Shown here: in pieces, positions 1 to 10,191 of the stretch
Position numbering within the stretch: position 1 is the stretch's first letter
Layout of the letters: every line of letters starts with the position of its first letter
Source: a virus
Length of the DNA: 63,344 nucleotides
Virus record (IMG/VR): IMGVR_UViG_3300037200_000212
Span: 1 to 63,344 of that record
Strand: one strand, 5' to 3'
Notes under the pieces: generated by a model
The model's input: only the letters and a program-made list of their open reading frames with translations
What the model was told of the DNA's origin: nothing
The model's database searches: none
Translations under genes and position numbers: made by a program

Positions 1-89
1 CATCTGTTCAAGTTACGACTTTGAATAGCACTATTTCTGTTTCAACAGATGGTGGAAAATCACTCCAAGAAACATACAATCACTTGTAA
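1..89 (+). CDS. C-terminal end of a capsid-region protein (5' partial)
   Basis: Only the last 28 codons are in the window, in the frame starting at base 3 and ending in TAA at 87-89; they finish with the residues SLQETYNHL. The preceding genes at the other edge of the window are terminase and portal, and the next genes are adaptor and tail proteins. By the usual head-gene order this tail end would belong to the major capsid protein. That assignment is inference from gene order; the fragment itself carries no diagnostic motif. Confidence 0.6.
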   Translation, partial: SVQVTTLNSTISVSTDGGKSLQETYNHL

Positions 90-107
90 GATTAGAGGAT
101 TAATAAA

Positions 108-749
108 ATGCACGAGAAGTTAATGAAAATGATGGCTAAAAAGAGAGATCTTTCCCCATCAGAGAAAAAAGCTAAAATGGATGCCGTTCACGAAATGCGC
201 GGTGCTGCTTCTGAAATGATGGGCGATAAAATGGATGGCCTGAAAAAGGTATCTGTTATGTCCAATAGTAAACAAGGTTTAGCTGCTGGTTTAGACAAAG
301 CTAAAGGAATTGTTTCTCAAGATCAAGAAGGTCAGATGCAAACAAATGCTGAAGCACCTTATAGTGATTATAAATCGGCTCTTGATGAACATAATGGAGA
401 AGATCAATCTGATGAATTAGGTAGAGAATTGCCTGGTATGGCTGATGGTGGACAAGTCCCCATGGATCCAAATCAAGCACAATCTGCTCAAGATTCCATG
501 AGACAAGCTTTTCATTTTAATGAAGGCGGAGAAGTTGAATCTCCTGATATGGATCAATCTGATGAAGGTTATTCTGCAAGAGAAGAATCTGATGATTCTG
601 AAGATATGAGTCCTGCTTCTGATTCAGATAGTAGTGATTTAGATCATAATGAAGATTCATCTGAAGATGAAATGAGTTCAGAAGAACTTGATGCTCAACT
701 TGCAAAACTCATGAAAATGAAACAAAAGATGGAATCTAAAAGATCCTAA
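108..749 (+). CDS. Small acidic virion-region protein with GG-x-V motifs
   Basis: A 213-residue protein starting 18 nt after the preceding stop, with an SD-like AGAGGATT. The N-terminal third is Met/Lys-rich and probably helical. The C-terminal half is Ser/Asp/Glu-rich and looks disordered, ending in a short Lys/Met helix. Two copies of a GG-x-V motif (ADGGQV and NEGGEV, near residues 112 and 139) recur in two later virion genes. Position between capsid and adaptor suggests a head or head-completion protein. I do not recognise the family. Confidence 0.85.
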   Translation: MHEKLMKMMAKKRDLSPSEKKAKMDAVHEMRGAASEMMGDKMDGLKKVSVMSNSKQGLAAGLDKAKGIVSQDQEGQMQTNAEAPYSDYKSALDEHNGEDQSDELGRELPGMADGGQVPMDPNQAQSAQDSMRQAFHFNEGGEVESPDMDQSDEGYSAREESDDSEDMSPASDSDSSDLDHNEDSSEDEMSSEELDAQLAKLMKMKQKMESKRS

Positions 750-750
750 T

Positions 751-782
751 AAAGTTAACTATAAATTTTTATAATTAACTTT
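751..782. repeat. AT-only 15-bp inverted repeat
   Basis: Bases 751-765 and 768-782 are reverse complements at 14 of 15 positions with a 2-nt loop, in the 56-bp gap between two virion genes. There is no downstream T run longer than the stem itself. It could be an mRNA processing or stabilising hairpin or a weak terminator. The adaptor ribosome binding site (AAGAGGA, 790-796) lies just after it. Confidence 0.6.
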
Positions 783-805
783 AAACTTTTAAGAGGATTT
801 TATAG

Positions 806-2458
806 ATGGGAACCCCCTGGTATACATCTGATGATTTAATAGCTGCTGTAAAGAGAAAGATCTCTTTTCCAGTTAGTCAAGTTACATTTACAAATAATGA
901 TATTTTATCGTTTGCGAACGAAGAGATGTTTATTGCTCAAGTTCCAAGTGTACTTCTTTATCATGAAGAGTATTTTGTAACCTATAAAGTCATGCCATTA
1001 CAAACCAATTTAAATATTTATCCCATACCCAATCGTGCAACGGGTATGAAATTACGTGATTTATTTTGGCAAGATCAAAATGGGAATCTTTTTGAAATGA
1101 CTCGTATTGAAGAGCATGACAAAGCATTCTATCAAATGAATGGTGGATCTAATCAAGCAATTCATACATTTTATGTTCAAGGTAATGATGTTGTATTGAC
1201 TCCAGGCGTGGTTAATAGTCCTACTGGAAGTCTTGTATTCGTATTCTTTTTAAGACCAAATCAATTAGTTAAAAATGATCGAGCTGCTATTATTCAATCA
1301 TTTGGACAAAATATCCAAATAAACAATAGTTTAATTAATCCACTAGATACTTTGACTATTAATCTGAATCCCTCATATGTTGACACTTTTCCATTTAATA
1401 GTGTTCCCAACGAATTAATATTAAATCCTAGATTTCTCAATGCTCCTATTTACACTGCAGTAAATACATTGGGTGGAACTATCACTGCGATAACTTCTTA
1501 TTCTCAAGATCAAACTCAAGTAACATCTGCTGGACATCAACTTACTTCTGGTCAAGCAGTAGTAATAAGTGGTAGTAATTCCAATCCAATAATCGATGGA
1601 ACTTATCAAATTCAGGTTATAGATGCTAATAATTTCATAATTCCATATTCTATATTAGTTCCTGGAACAGCTGGAACTTTTACTTCGCCTAATCAATTTA
1701 TGATTGGTGTGGACAATACTACAACAGCTGCTAGTTTATCAGCAGCAATTAATGCAACTTCCACTCTTTCTTTTTACACAAATCAATCTGGATCCATAAT
1801 ATCTGCTGCGGCAAGTACAAATTTAATTACTTTGCAATTTAGTAATATTTTTACAATGATAACAACATCAAATATTTATGGATTTATAATACCTTCAAAA
1901 TCCATGCAAATAAACTTTCAATCTCTTCCATCAACTTATACTGATAGTGAAACCAATATTAGTGGTCCATTATTTGTTAATAATACACTTATTGATTTTC
2001 TTCAAACAGAACCTGGTCATAAAATCTATCTTTATGATATTATAATTCCGAACACTGGAATAAGTGGAACTACTATAACATTTCCAATACATTCATTACT
2101 TGTTCCGACTGGAACTGTTAATAATGTTGGAATAAATCCGGCTATTAATATTGGTTCAACGGTACAACTTACACTTGCTAATTTAAAAGTTGGGGACTAT
2201 ATTTGTCTCGCAAATGAATCAATTATACCCTATATCCCACCGGATTTGCATAATGGATTGGCTGAAAGAACATCCGCTCGAATTTTAGCGGCTCTTGGTG
2301 ATCAAGCTGGACTTCAGACTGCAAATGCAAAAATTGCTGAAATAGAACAAAGGCAAGGTAATCTTTTGGACAATAGATCTGAAGGAACTCCTCAAAAAGT
2401 CGTTAATCGTCATTCGATGATGCGCTATGGTAAAATGGGCATAACTAGGAGGGTTTAA
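806..2458 (+). CDS. Head-to-tail adaptor-like protein with inserted beta domains
   Basis: A 550-residue protein. The N-terminal ~150 residues (helical start, then FTNNDILSFANEEM) and the C-terminal ~90 residues (YIPPDLHNGLAERT, then a helix and a basic tail) look like the two halves of a phage connector/adaptor. Between them sit beta-rich insertions. One at about residues 220-295 carries the pattern HxLxSGxxVxISGSN...IDGTY, the repeat often labelled E1 FCCH-like in phage proteins. The same repeat occurs three times in the next gene. SD AAGAGGA precedes the start; the next gene begins immediately after the stop. Adaptor function is inferred from ends and position. Confidence 0.85.
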   Translation: MGTPWYTSDDLIAAVKRKISFPVSQVTFTNNDILSFANEEMFIAQVPSVLLYHEEYFVTYKVMPLQTNLNIYPIPNRATGMKLRDLFWQDQNGNLFEMTRIEEHDKAFYQMNGGSNQAIHTFYVQGNDVVLTPGVVNSPTGSLVFVFFLRPNQLVKNDRAAIIQSFGQNIQINNSLINPLDTLTINLNPSYVDTFPFNSVPNELILNPRFLNAPIYTAVNTLGGTITAITSYSQDQTQVTSAGHQLTSGQAVVISGSNSNPIIDGTYQIQVIDANNFIIPYSILVPGTAGTFTSPNQFMIGVDNTTTAASLSAAINATSTLSFYTNQSGSIISAAASTNLITLQFSNIFTMITTSNIYGFIIPSKSMQINFQSLPSTYTDSETNISGPLFVNNTLIDFLQTEPGHKIYLYDIIIPNTGISGTTITFPIHSLLVPTGTVNNVGINPAINIGSTVQLTLANLKVGDYICLANESIIPYIPPDLHNGLAERTSARILAALGDQAGLQTANAKIAEIEQRQGNLLDNRSEGTPQKVVNRHSMMRYGKMGITRRV

Positions 2459-5400
2459 ATGTCTGCAGATATAACCCTTAAAGCTATAGGCCTAAATACT
2501 CAACCAAATCAATTAGATCCTCAAAGTGTTCCTCCTGGAAGTCTTTTAGAAGCTTCCAATGTCATAATTCGTCGAGATAATGTAATAGAATCTCGTAGGG
2601 GATATAAATTATACGGAACTCCTTTTGGCACATCAACTGATCGTGCTAAACAATTAATGACATATAAAGATAGAATTATTAGACATTTTTCTGATGAATT
2701 GCAATATGATACTCTGCAATTAAATAGTCTTGGTCAATCTATTTTTGATACTTTTTGTGGAACCTATTTGGAACCACAAGTTGGTAGAAGAATTAGATAT
2801 ATCGAATCCAATGGTAATTTGTATTTTACAACTTCAGCTGGTGTTCAAGTAATATCTGCTAAAACAGCTGCTGATTTTACGACTGCATGTCCTTTTATTC
2901 AACAAGCTGGTGGAATAGCTGCTCTTGATTTATCCGCAAGACTTGATATTATTTTAGGAAATGAAAGTGGATTTTTACCCCAAGATAGTGCGGTTTCATA
3001 TAGACAAGTTTGGGGATTTAATGATGCAAATGGTAATGAAGTCTTAGGCGCTCCAAGTCAAAGTGTTACAATATTTAATCCCTTAATTAATTTGGAATTA
3101 TTAGATTTTAATAATTTACTCATTCAATTAGATAATGTTTCTAATGCAACTCCAGTCAGTTTAATAAATGATGCTAATTATTATGCATTGCTAAATTTAC
3201 CTCAAAATGCTTCTCCACAAGAACTATTGACAAATCTTATTTCATTATCAGCTAAAATTGATAATGACATATTATATGCAGATCAAGTAGCAGTAGCTCC
3301 ATTACAAATTGATGGAGCGGCTATAAATGGTACTGTAGCTACAATGAATTTTAGTTCTGGAGATCCATCACAATATTTCATCAGTGGTGATGATATAAAT
3401 TTAGCTGGATTTACAACAAGTGTGGGAACAATAAATGGTGAACAAACTATTTCAACATTATTTCCTGCTTTTGCAACAACTGGAACTACTACGACTGGTG
3501 CTTTTCAAACTACCCAAGTAACTACTGTTGCTGATGTTAGTAATAGTCTTGCTGGTACATATTTTACTATCAATAGTGCAAATAATGTAACACAATATTA
3601 CGTTTGGTATAGTGTTAGTGGTAATGGATTTGCTCCACCTTTATCTGGTTTTACTGGAATACAAGTTAACATAGCTACCAATGATACAGCAGCCACTGTT
3701 GCATTAAATACTGGAGTTGCAATAACTGCAATAGCTGGTAGTGATTTTACAACTGGTGTATTATCTAATGTATTAACCATAACGAATTCGGCACAAGGAG
3801 CAGCAACTCCTGCTACTCCAGCTACATCTGGTTTTGCAATAGTTACAACTCTTGGTGGTGTGGCTGGTAATGTTATTACTGCTATTGCAAACATCAATGG
3901 AATAAATGTTGGTGCTTTCATTTATGGCGGAGGAATACCAATAGGTTCATATGTAACTAATATTGGTATTGGAACTATTACCATAAGTAATGACGTCACT
4001 TCTAATAATGTTAATGAACCTTTAACTTTTGATGCTGGTTTTAATTTTAATATTTCAGCAACACCTGCTACAACTACAAGTCCGGCAGTTCCTTTGGCTG
4101 TTGGTCCTGTCATAACATTAAATGCAACTATAAATAGCTTTAATTATGAATCTATAACTCAACCTGCTGTTCCAGGAACCCCCGCTGCAGATCAAGAATT
4201 AGTTGCCCTTCAAACATATTTACAAGCAATTATAACTCAATTACAATCAGAACCTTCTACTGGAACTCCACCAGTTATTTCAACAGCATCTCAAGCAGCC
4301 TTCATAACTCCTTTACAACTTACAACTACTGCAAATGTATTTTTAACATTTACAATTCCTGCTGGAGTCACTACTTCTGATTTTTATCAAATTTATAGAT
4401 CACAAATAGTATCAGCCACGGGTGCATCTTCAATTCAAGATATAGCTCCAAATGATGAATTACAACTTGTATTTGAAGGATTTCCAACAGCAGCACAAAT
4501 AGCTGCTGGAACAATCACTGTATTAGATATTACCCCTCAAAGTTTTGCTGGAGCCTTTTTATACACAAATGCAACAACTGGAGAAGGAATTTTACAAGCA
4601 AATGATACTCCTCCTTTTGCACTAGATATTAATAAATTTAAAAACGTATTATTTTATGCCAATACAGCAACAAAATTTCAACAGTTAATAAATCTTCTTG
4701 GTCTTAGCAATATTATCTCAGATTTTAATAATTTAATCGTTTCTACTATTACAAATATTAGTGTGGGAAATCCAACAACAATTACAACTTCTACTCCTCA
4801 TGGTCTTGTTACTGGAGATATAGTATCAATATTAGAAAGTAACTCAACTCCAAGTGTTAATGGTTCGTGGACTGTTACAGTCACTGGAGCGAATACATTT
4901 ACCATTCCAGTAGACGTTACTGTTGCAGGTAATACTGGAACAGTATATAGTGGATTTCCTTCTATTACAATCACTAATGGTATAACTTCTAGTACTTATA
5001 CATTCGTTTTAGGAGTCAATCAAGTAATAAATGTAGCAACAGTTGCTGATGTGGCTGGAAGTTTAGCCGGAAAATATTTCACTCTTTGGGATGCAAATAA
5101 TGCAGTAGAATATTATGTTTGGTATATTGTAAGTGGAGTTGGAACTGATCCTGCTCCAGCTGGTATGACTGGAATTCCTGTAAATATCAATACAAACGAT
5201 AGTGCAAATACTGTAGCATTAAAAACTTCAAATACTCTTAATGTTTATAGTTTTGATTTTGTTGCAACTTCTTCTACAAATAATGTAATGATAACAAATG
5301 CAAATGAAGGTATAGCTAATGATCCAACTCCCGGAACTTCTGGATTTACTACAACTGTTGTAACTCCTGGAAATGGTGCAAATCCTGCTCTAAATCAAAT

Positions 5401-8149
5401 ATTATTATCCAATTTAGTAAGTCCAGCACAAGCTGTTGATCAAGCAGCTCGAAGTTTAGTTAATATCATTAATAGTAATCCGAATGAAAGCGTTTATGCA
5501 TTTTATATTACCGGTGTAAATGGTGTTCCGGGACAAATAGAACTTCAATCTAGAGATTTAAGTACACTTCCATTTTATATTTTAGCAAATGATGCTAATG
5601 TTGGTTCTTCATTTAGTCCAAGTATAAGTCCACAAGGATTTATAACTAATATTTCTGTTGCAACTCAAGCTGTAGTAACAACTGCAACTATTAACGGATT
5701 AATAAGTGGCGAACAAGTAGTAATATCTGGAAGTAATTCAACACCAAGTATTGATGGATTATATACCATAACGGTTTTAAGTCCTACAACATTTTCTATT
5801 CCTGTTACAACAACTATTGCAGGAAATTCAGGAGCTTATAGTCCGGCACTAGATACTCTAACTGCAACACAAAATGGTCAAGAAAATAGAATATATTATT
5901 CTAAATTATTACAACCAGAAGCAGTTCCGGCTGTTAATTTTATTGATGTAGGCGCACAGGACAAAGCTATATTAAGAATATTCCCAATGATTGATAGCTT
6001 ATTCGTTTATAAAGAAGATGGATTATATAGGATATCTGGCGAAGTTGCGCCATTTAATTTAGCATTATTTGATACGAGTTGCATTCTTTTAGCCCCAGAT
6101 TCATTAGACATTTCTAATAATCTAATTTATGGATGGACTAGACAAGGAGTGCAAACTACTTCTGAATCGGGTGTAATAACTATTTCTCGCCCAATAGATG
6201 TTGATATATTGCCTCTTGCAACAACTCAATATGCGAATTTTAAAGCCGCTACTTGGGGTATTGGTTATGAATCTGATAATTCATATACTGTTTATACTGT
6301 TCAAGCAACGGATGATTTATACGCAACCATTGCTTATAGATACTCTACTTTAACTAATACCTGGACTACTTTTGCAAAAACTGATAATTGCGGTGTTATT
6401 AATTTTATTGATGATACTCAATATTTAGGCGCTGGTGATGTTAATTTTCTTGAAATGGAAAGAAAGAATTTTAATAGAACTGATTATGCAGATAGAGAAT
6501 TTGCGGAACAATTGACAATAAATAGTTATTTTGGAACTCAAATTCAATTATCTGATATTAGTAATATCGCAATCGGTGATGTTATAACTCAAGATCAGCA
6601 AGTTTCAATATATACATTCAACAACTTGTTAGAAAAACTTGACACTGATGTATTTTTAAGTCCTCATACGTACGTATTAAATAATACTTTTCTTCCGGGT
6701 GCAGATCCTAGATTACAACTCGATCAACTTATAACTCAAATTGCAAATGATCCTGGTAGACTTTCACAAGGTGGTCATTTACCCCCATCTTCTTATACAC
6801 AATGGGAAACCATATCAGGTAGTTTTGATATAATTAATATTGCAGCTGGAGATCCTACGGTTATAACTACTGGAAGTCCAAATGGCTTAGAAACCGGAAG
6901 AATAATAACAATAACTGGAAGTAATTCTTTACCAATTATTGATGGTACTTATCCAGTAACAGTTTTAAGTCCCACCACTTTTACAATACCATTTGCTGTT
7001 ACACAAGCTGGAATTCCATTACTAGCTCAAAATAGTGGTGCACAAACTACCCATAATTTATTGACTAATTCCGTTGGAAGTAATCTAATAGCTCAAAATT
7101 TTATTCCTGCTGATACTGATATCGTAGATCAAGCGACATTTAGTCTTTCCTATGATACAAATCCTTTAACAGGAACTGCTGTTGCCGTATTATATTCTGA
7201 TGTTGCTGGAAGTCCTGGTGTTATTTTAGATACAAGTACCCCTTTAAATTTATCAACGCTTACAGCTTCTCCAGCCAATTATATGTTTACTTTTACTGGT
7301 GGAGTTGTTGTAGATGCTGAAACTGTTTATCATATCGCATTAAATACTTCTTCTGCAGTATTAGGAAGTAGTAATGGTGTTGACATTTATGAATCAGCTC
7401 CAAACGGAATTTATACTTCAGTTCAAATTTACAATGGAACTAATTGGATTACAACTTCTGGAAAAGCTATAATATTTAGTTTAAATTCTAATAGTGTTGG
7501 AAGTTTTTCTGTAAATAATGAAGATTTTGAAGATATTTTAGCTTCATATAATGGATTAATTAATACATTGAATGATGATAATGGAATTCAATTTGCAAAT
7601 TATAATACGATAACAAATGATACATTGCAAGAAGCATTGGTAACAGCTACTAATAGTCTAAATCATCGAATTACTTTAAATAATGCTTTGCCTTTTATGA
7701 TTGGTCCTTTGACTTTGTATAAAGCTATAGATAGTGAAGTTACTTGGTCTCCTGTTACATTTAATGATCCATTGATGATTAAACATGTTAGGGAAGCTCA
7801 GCTGTTATTTGAAAATCGTGCATTTACAAATGCAACATTAAGTTTTTCAACTGATCTATTGCCTGGATTTATTAACATTCCTTTCTTGGGAACTGGTAAT
7901 GGAATATTCGGTTACACTGGAATACCAGCATCAGTTAATGGAATTCCTGGTCCGACTGGATTTGGATATGGATATTTTGGAGGAGCATCAGATTCTACTC
8001 CATTTAGAACATATATTCCATCTCAAGCTCAAAGATGCAGATTCTTAAATGTTAAATTTAATCATACAGCAGCTAGAGAACAATATGCAATATTTGGTTT
8101 AACATTGACTCAAAATGATGGTGCTCAATCTAGTAGAGGTTATAGATAA
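2459..8149 (+). CDS. Giant tail-hub/stabilisation-type protein, 1896 residues
   Basis: The largest gene. The N-terminus (ASNVIIRRDNVIESRRGYK) and the central stretch around LFVYKEDGLYRISG match the podoviral tail stabilisation/hub style, probably a beta-propeller. Inserted into it are three copies of an FCCH-like beta repeat (about residues 765-830, 1060-1127 and 1459-1530). Two copies of a second module (about 353-464 and 856-970) carry the pattern ADVxxSLAGxYFT...YYVWY. These expansions make it far longer than typical hub proteins. They could be surface decoration or receptor-binding domains, since no separate tail fibre is recognisable. The start is set by AGGAGGG eight bases upstream. Confidence 0.88.
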   Translation: MSADITLKAIGLNTQPNQLDPQSVPPGSLLEASNVIIRRDNVIESRRGYKLYGTPFGTSTDRAKQLMTYKDRIIRHFSDELQYDTLQLNSLGQSIFDTFCGTYLEPQVGRRIRYIESNGNLYFTTSAGVQVISAKTAADFTTACPFIQQAGGIAALDLSARLDIILGNESGFLPQDSAVSYRQVWGFNDANGNEVLGAPSQSVTIFNPLINLELLDFNNLLIQLDNVSNATPVSLINDANYYALLNLPQNASPQELLTNLISLSAKIDNDILYADQVAVAPLQIDGAAINGTVATMNFSSGDPSQYFISGDDINLAGFTTSVGTINGEQTISTLFPAFATTGTTTTGAFQTTQVTTVADVSNSLAGTYFTINSANNVTQYYVWYSVSGNGFAPPLSGFTGIQVNIATNDTAATVALNTGVAITAIAGSDFTTGVLSNVLTITNSAQGAATPATPATSGFAIVTTLGGVAGNVITAIANINGINVGAFIYGGGIPIGSYVTNIGIGTITISNDVTSNNVNEPLTFDAGFNFNISATPATTTSPAVPLAVGPVITLNATINSFNYESITQPAVPGTPAADQELVALQTYLQAIITQLQSEPSTGTPPVISTASQAAFITPLQLTTTANVFLTFTIPAGVTTSDFYQIYRSQIVSATGASSIQDIAPNDELQLVFEGFPTAAQIAAGTITVLDITPQSFAGAFLYTNATTGEGILQANDTPPFALDINKFKNVLFYANTATKFQQLINLLGLSNIISDFNNLIVSTITNISVGNPTTITTSTPHGLVTGDIVSILESNSTPSVNGSWTVTVTGANTFTIPVDVTVAGNTGTVYSGFPSITITNGITSSTYTFVLGVNQVINVATVADVAGSLAGKYFTLWDANNAVEYYVWYIVSGVGTDPAPAGMTGIPVNINTNDSANTVALKTSNTLNVYSFDFVATSSTNNVMITNANEGIANDPTPGTSGFTTTVVTPGNGANPALNQILLSNLVSPAQAVDQAARSLVNIINSNPNESVYAFYITGVNGVPGQIELQSRDLSTLPFYILANDANVGSSFSPSISPQGFITNISVATQAVVTTATINGLISGEQVVISGSNSTPSIDGLYTITVLSPTTFSIPVTTTIAGNSGAYSPALDTLTATQNGQENRIYYSKLLQPEAVPAVNFIDVGAQDKAILRIFPMIDSLFVYKEDGLYRISGEVAPFNLALFDTSCILLAPDSLDISNNLIYGWTRQGVQTTSESGVITISRPIDVDILPLATTQYANFKAATWGIGYESDNSYTVYTVQATDDLYATIAYRYSTLTNTWTTFAKTDNCGVINFIDDTQYLGAGDVNFLEMERKNFNRTDYADREFAEQLTINSYFGTQIQLSDISNIAIGDVITQDQQVSIYTFNNLLEKLDTDVFLSPHTYVLNNTFLPGADPRLQLDQLITQIANDPGRLSQGGHLPPSSYTQWETISGSFDIINIAAGDPTVITTGSPNGLETGRIITITGSNSLPIIDGTYPVTVLSPTTFTIPFAVTQAGIPLLAQNSGAQTTHNLLTNSVGSNLIAQNFIPADTDIVDQATFSLSYDTNPLTGTAVAVLYSDVAGSPGVILDTSTPLNLSTLTASPANYMFTFTGGVVVDAETVYHIALNTSSAVLGSSNGVDIYESAPNGIYTSVQIYNGTNWITTSGKAIIFSLNSNSVGSFSVNNEDFEDILASYNGLINTLNDDNGIQFANYNTITNDTLQEALVTATNSLNHRITLNNALPFMIGPLTLYKAIDSEVTWSPVTFNDPLMIKHVREAQLLFENRAFTNATLSFSTDLLPGFINIPFLGTGNGIFGYTGIPASVNGIPGPTGFGYGYFGGASDSTPFRTYIPSQAQRCRFLNVKFNHTAAREQYAIFGLTLTQNDGAQSSRGYR

Positions 8150-8565
8150 TGGCTCTTTTACCTTCATTTAGAAGATTAATGTCCCAGAATTTTGAGAAGC
8201 AATATCAAAATCTTATCAATACTCTTTCATTATCTTTAAATAATGGAATTCAAGTATTATATGATGCTTTGAATAATGGACTAACATTCCAAGATAATTT
8301 TGAGGCAACAATTGCCGATGTTACTTTGCAGGTAGATTCTACTGGAAAGCCAATACAAGGTGGAACTTTTACTTTGACTTTCACTTCCAATGTAGAAGGT
8401 GTATTTGTAATTATGGTTACAAATGTAAACAATCCAACTACTTATCCAACAGGCGCAGTGCAAGTATTTGGTCAACAAAGTAGTCAAACATATATCATCA
8501 ATAATGTCACGGGGTTACAGCCTAATACTTCATATAAGATTCGAATAGTAGCATTAGGATCATAA
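8149..8565 (+). CDS. Small virion protein, helical N-terminus and beta C-terminus
   Basis: A 138-residue protein whose ATG shares a base with the stop of the tail-hub gene (TAATG), so the two are translationally coupled. Residues 1-45 look helical. Residues 50-138 look like one fibronectin-type or Ig-like beta sandwich, with the typical closing NVTGLQPNTSYKIRIVAL. It could be a small tail decoration or adhesin subunit working with the hub protein. Family not identified. Confidence 0.85.
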   Translation: MALLPSFRRLMSQNFEKQYQNLINTLSLSLNNGIQVLYDALNNGLTFQDNFEATIADVTLQVDSTGKPIQGGTFTLTFTSNVEGVFVIMVTNVNNPTTYPTGAVQVFGQQSSQTYIINNVTGLQPNTSYKIRIVALGS

Positions 8566-8601
8566 ATTAACAACTATATAGTGAGAATATAAAGGTTTTT
8601 A

Positions 8602-10191
8602 ATGGCACAAACGATTCAAAGTTCTGATTTAGGTAATGATCAGCAGAACCAATTAAATCAACAAAGCCAAGGAAATCAGCAACAAGCTGGTCAGGGCGGA
8701 GCTACACCCACTTCTGGATCTACCGGATCAACCGGTAATGGTACTTCTGGTGGTAATAAATCAGCTTCTGGTGCAGAAAATCAAGCCCCAGGTGGTTATC
8801 AACAACAAACCGGTCAACCTCAACAACAATCAACTGTTACCAGTTATAATCCAAATACTCAACAAGGTTCTGGATATACAAATATTCAAAGTGTATTAAA
8901 TGCTAATAAGAATAATCAACTAGGTCAAACTGTTGGTAGTGGTATTCAGGGACAAACCAATCAGGCCCAACAAAATTTAAATCAATCTCAACAACAATTT
9001 AATCAACAAACAGCTGCAAATCAGGCTAATACTCAAGGTAATAGTCAACTCGTTCAAAATGTATTGGGTAACACTGCTCAGTATGCACCAGGTGGTGCTA
9101 ATCAATCTCAAGGACAACAGTTCCAACAATTGATGAGTGGACAATATGCGGGTCCAACACAATTAACTAATGCGCAACAAATTCAAAATCAAGCACAAAA
9201 TGTTAAACAACTTGGACAAGCTACTGGTAGTCAAGCTGGACAAATAGGTTTATTGCAACAATTTGTCGGAAGTCCTCAATACACTCAAGGTCAACAAAGT
9301 TTAGATCAATTATTATTAGGACAAACTGGTCAGCCCCAATTAGCTAATGCTAGACGAAGTGCTTTGCAATTACAAGGTCAAGTTGGTGGTGCTCTTGCTG
9401 GTGCTCAAGCTACGGGTCAACAACAACAAGCACAAGCTGCTAATTTTGGACAAAACGTTCAACAACAATTTGGTAATACTGTTGCAGGAATTAATACTGG
9501 TTTGCAACAACAAGCTCAACAACAACAAGCTGGAGCCAATGCTGCTTATCAACAAGCTGTAAGTGGAATTCAATCTGGGAATATTACTCCCCAACAAGCA
9601 GCGCTATTAGGTTTAACTCAAGGTGAACAAGTAACTGGAAATGCATTACAAAATGTTGGACAATATCTAACGCAAAATCCTAATCAAGCAACTGCACAAA
9701 ATGTTGCTTCTGCACAAAATTATGCACAACTTGATGCTTTAAGACAACTTGGTGGTACTTATACTCCTTCTGCAGCTCAAAACGTATTACAACAATATTC
9801 TGGTCAAGATCAAAATGCTAACCAGTTTCAAAATCAACAACAAATTACTGGCAATACTACTGGGTTTAATACAGCTAATCAAGGACAAATTGCAAATTAT
9901 AATTCATTAGTAAATCCTGCACAAGCTACTTTATCAGCTGCACAATCTAATTTAGCACAATTACAAGCTGCTGGAGCTTCTGCAAATGGTGGTGGTTCTG
10001 GTCCAAATATTGGTAATTTGATAAGACAAGCTGAAATTGGTGGATACCAACAACAAGTTGGTAACGATCAAACTGCTTATAATAATGCATTAGCTGCTGC
10101 AAATGCTGCAACAGGTGGATTACAAACAATTAATATTACTCCACAACAAGCTGCTCTTCAACAAATTGCTCAAAACCAGGGGAATTCATAA
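8602..10191 (+). CDS. Q/N/G/A-rich ejection-type virion protein
   Basis: A 529-residue protein dominated by Gln, Asn, Gly and Ala with long Gln runs and few charges. Residues 1-90 are Gly/Ser/Thr-rich and probably disordered; the rest could form long amphipathic helices. It lies first in a run of four genes whose composition and position resemble podoviral internal (ejected) proteins. The stop overlaps the next ATG by one base. No enzyme motif is visible. Confidence 0.85.
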   Translation: MAQTIQSSDLGNDQQNQLNQQSQGNQQQAGQGGATPTSGSTGSTGNGTSGGNKSASGAENQAPGGYQQQTGQPQQQSTVTSYNPNTQQGSGYTNIQSVLNANKNNQLGQTVGSGIQGQTNQAQQNLNQSQQQFNQQTAANQANTQGNSQLVQNVLGNTAQYAPGGANQSQGQQFQQLMSGQYAGPTQLTNAQQIQNQAQNVKQLGQATGSQAGQIGLLQQFVGSPQYTQGQQSLDQLLLGQTGQPQLANARRSALQLQGQVGGALAGAQATGQQQQAQAANFGQNVQQQFGNTVAGINTGLQQQAQQQQAGANAAYQQAVSGIQSGNITPQQAALLGLTQGEQVTGNALQNVGQYLTQNPNQATAQNVASAQNYAQLDALRQLGGTYTPSAAQNVLQQYSGQDQNANQFQNQQQITGNTTGFNTANQGQIANYNSLVNPAQATLSAAQSNLAQLQAAGASANGGGSGPNIGNLIRQAEIGGYQQQVGNDQTAYNNALAAANAATGGLQTINITPQQAALQQIAQNQGNS

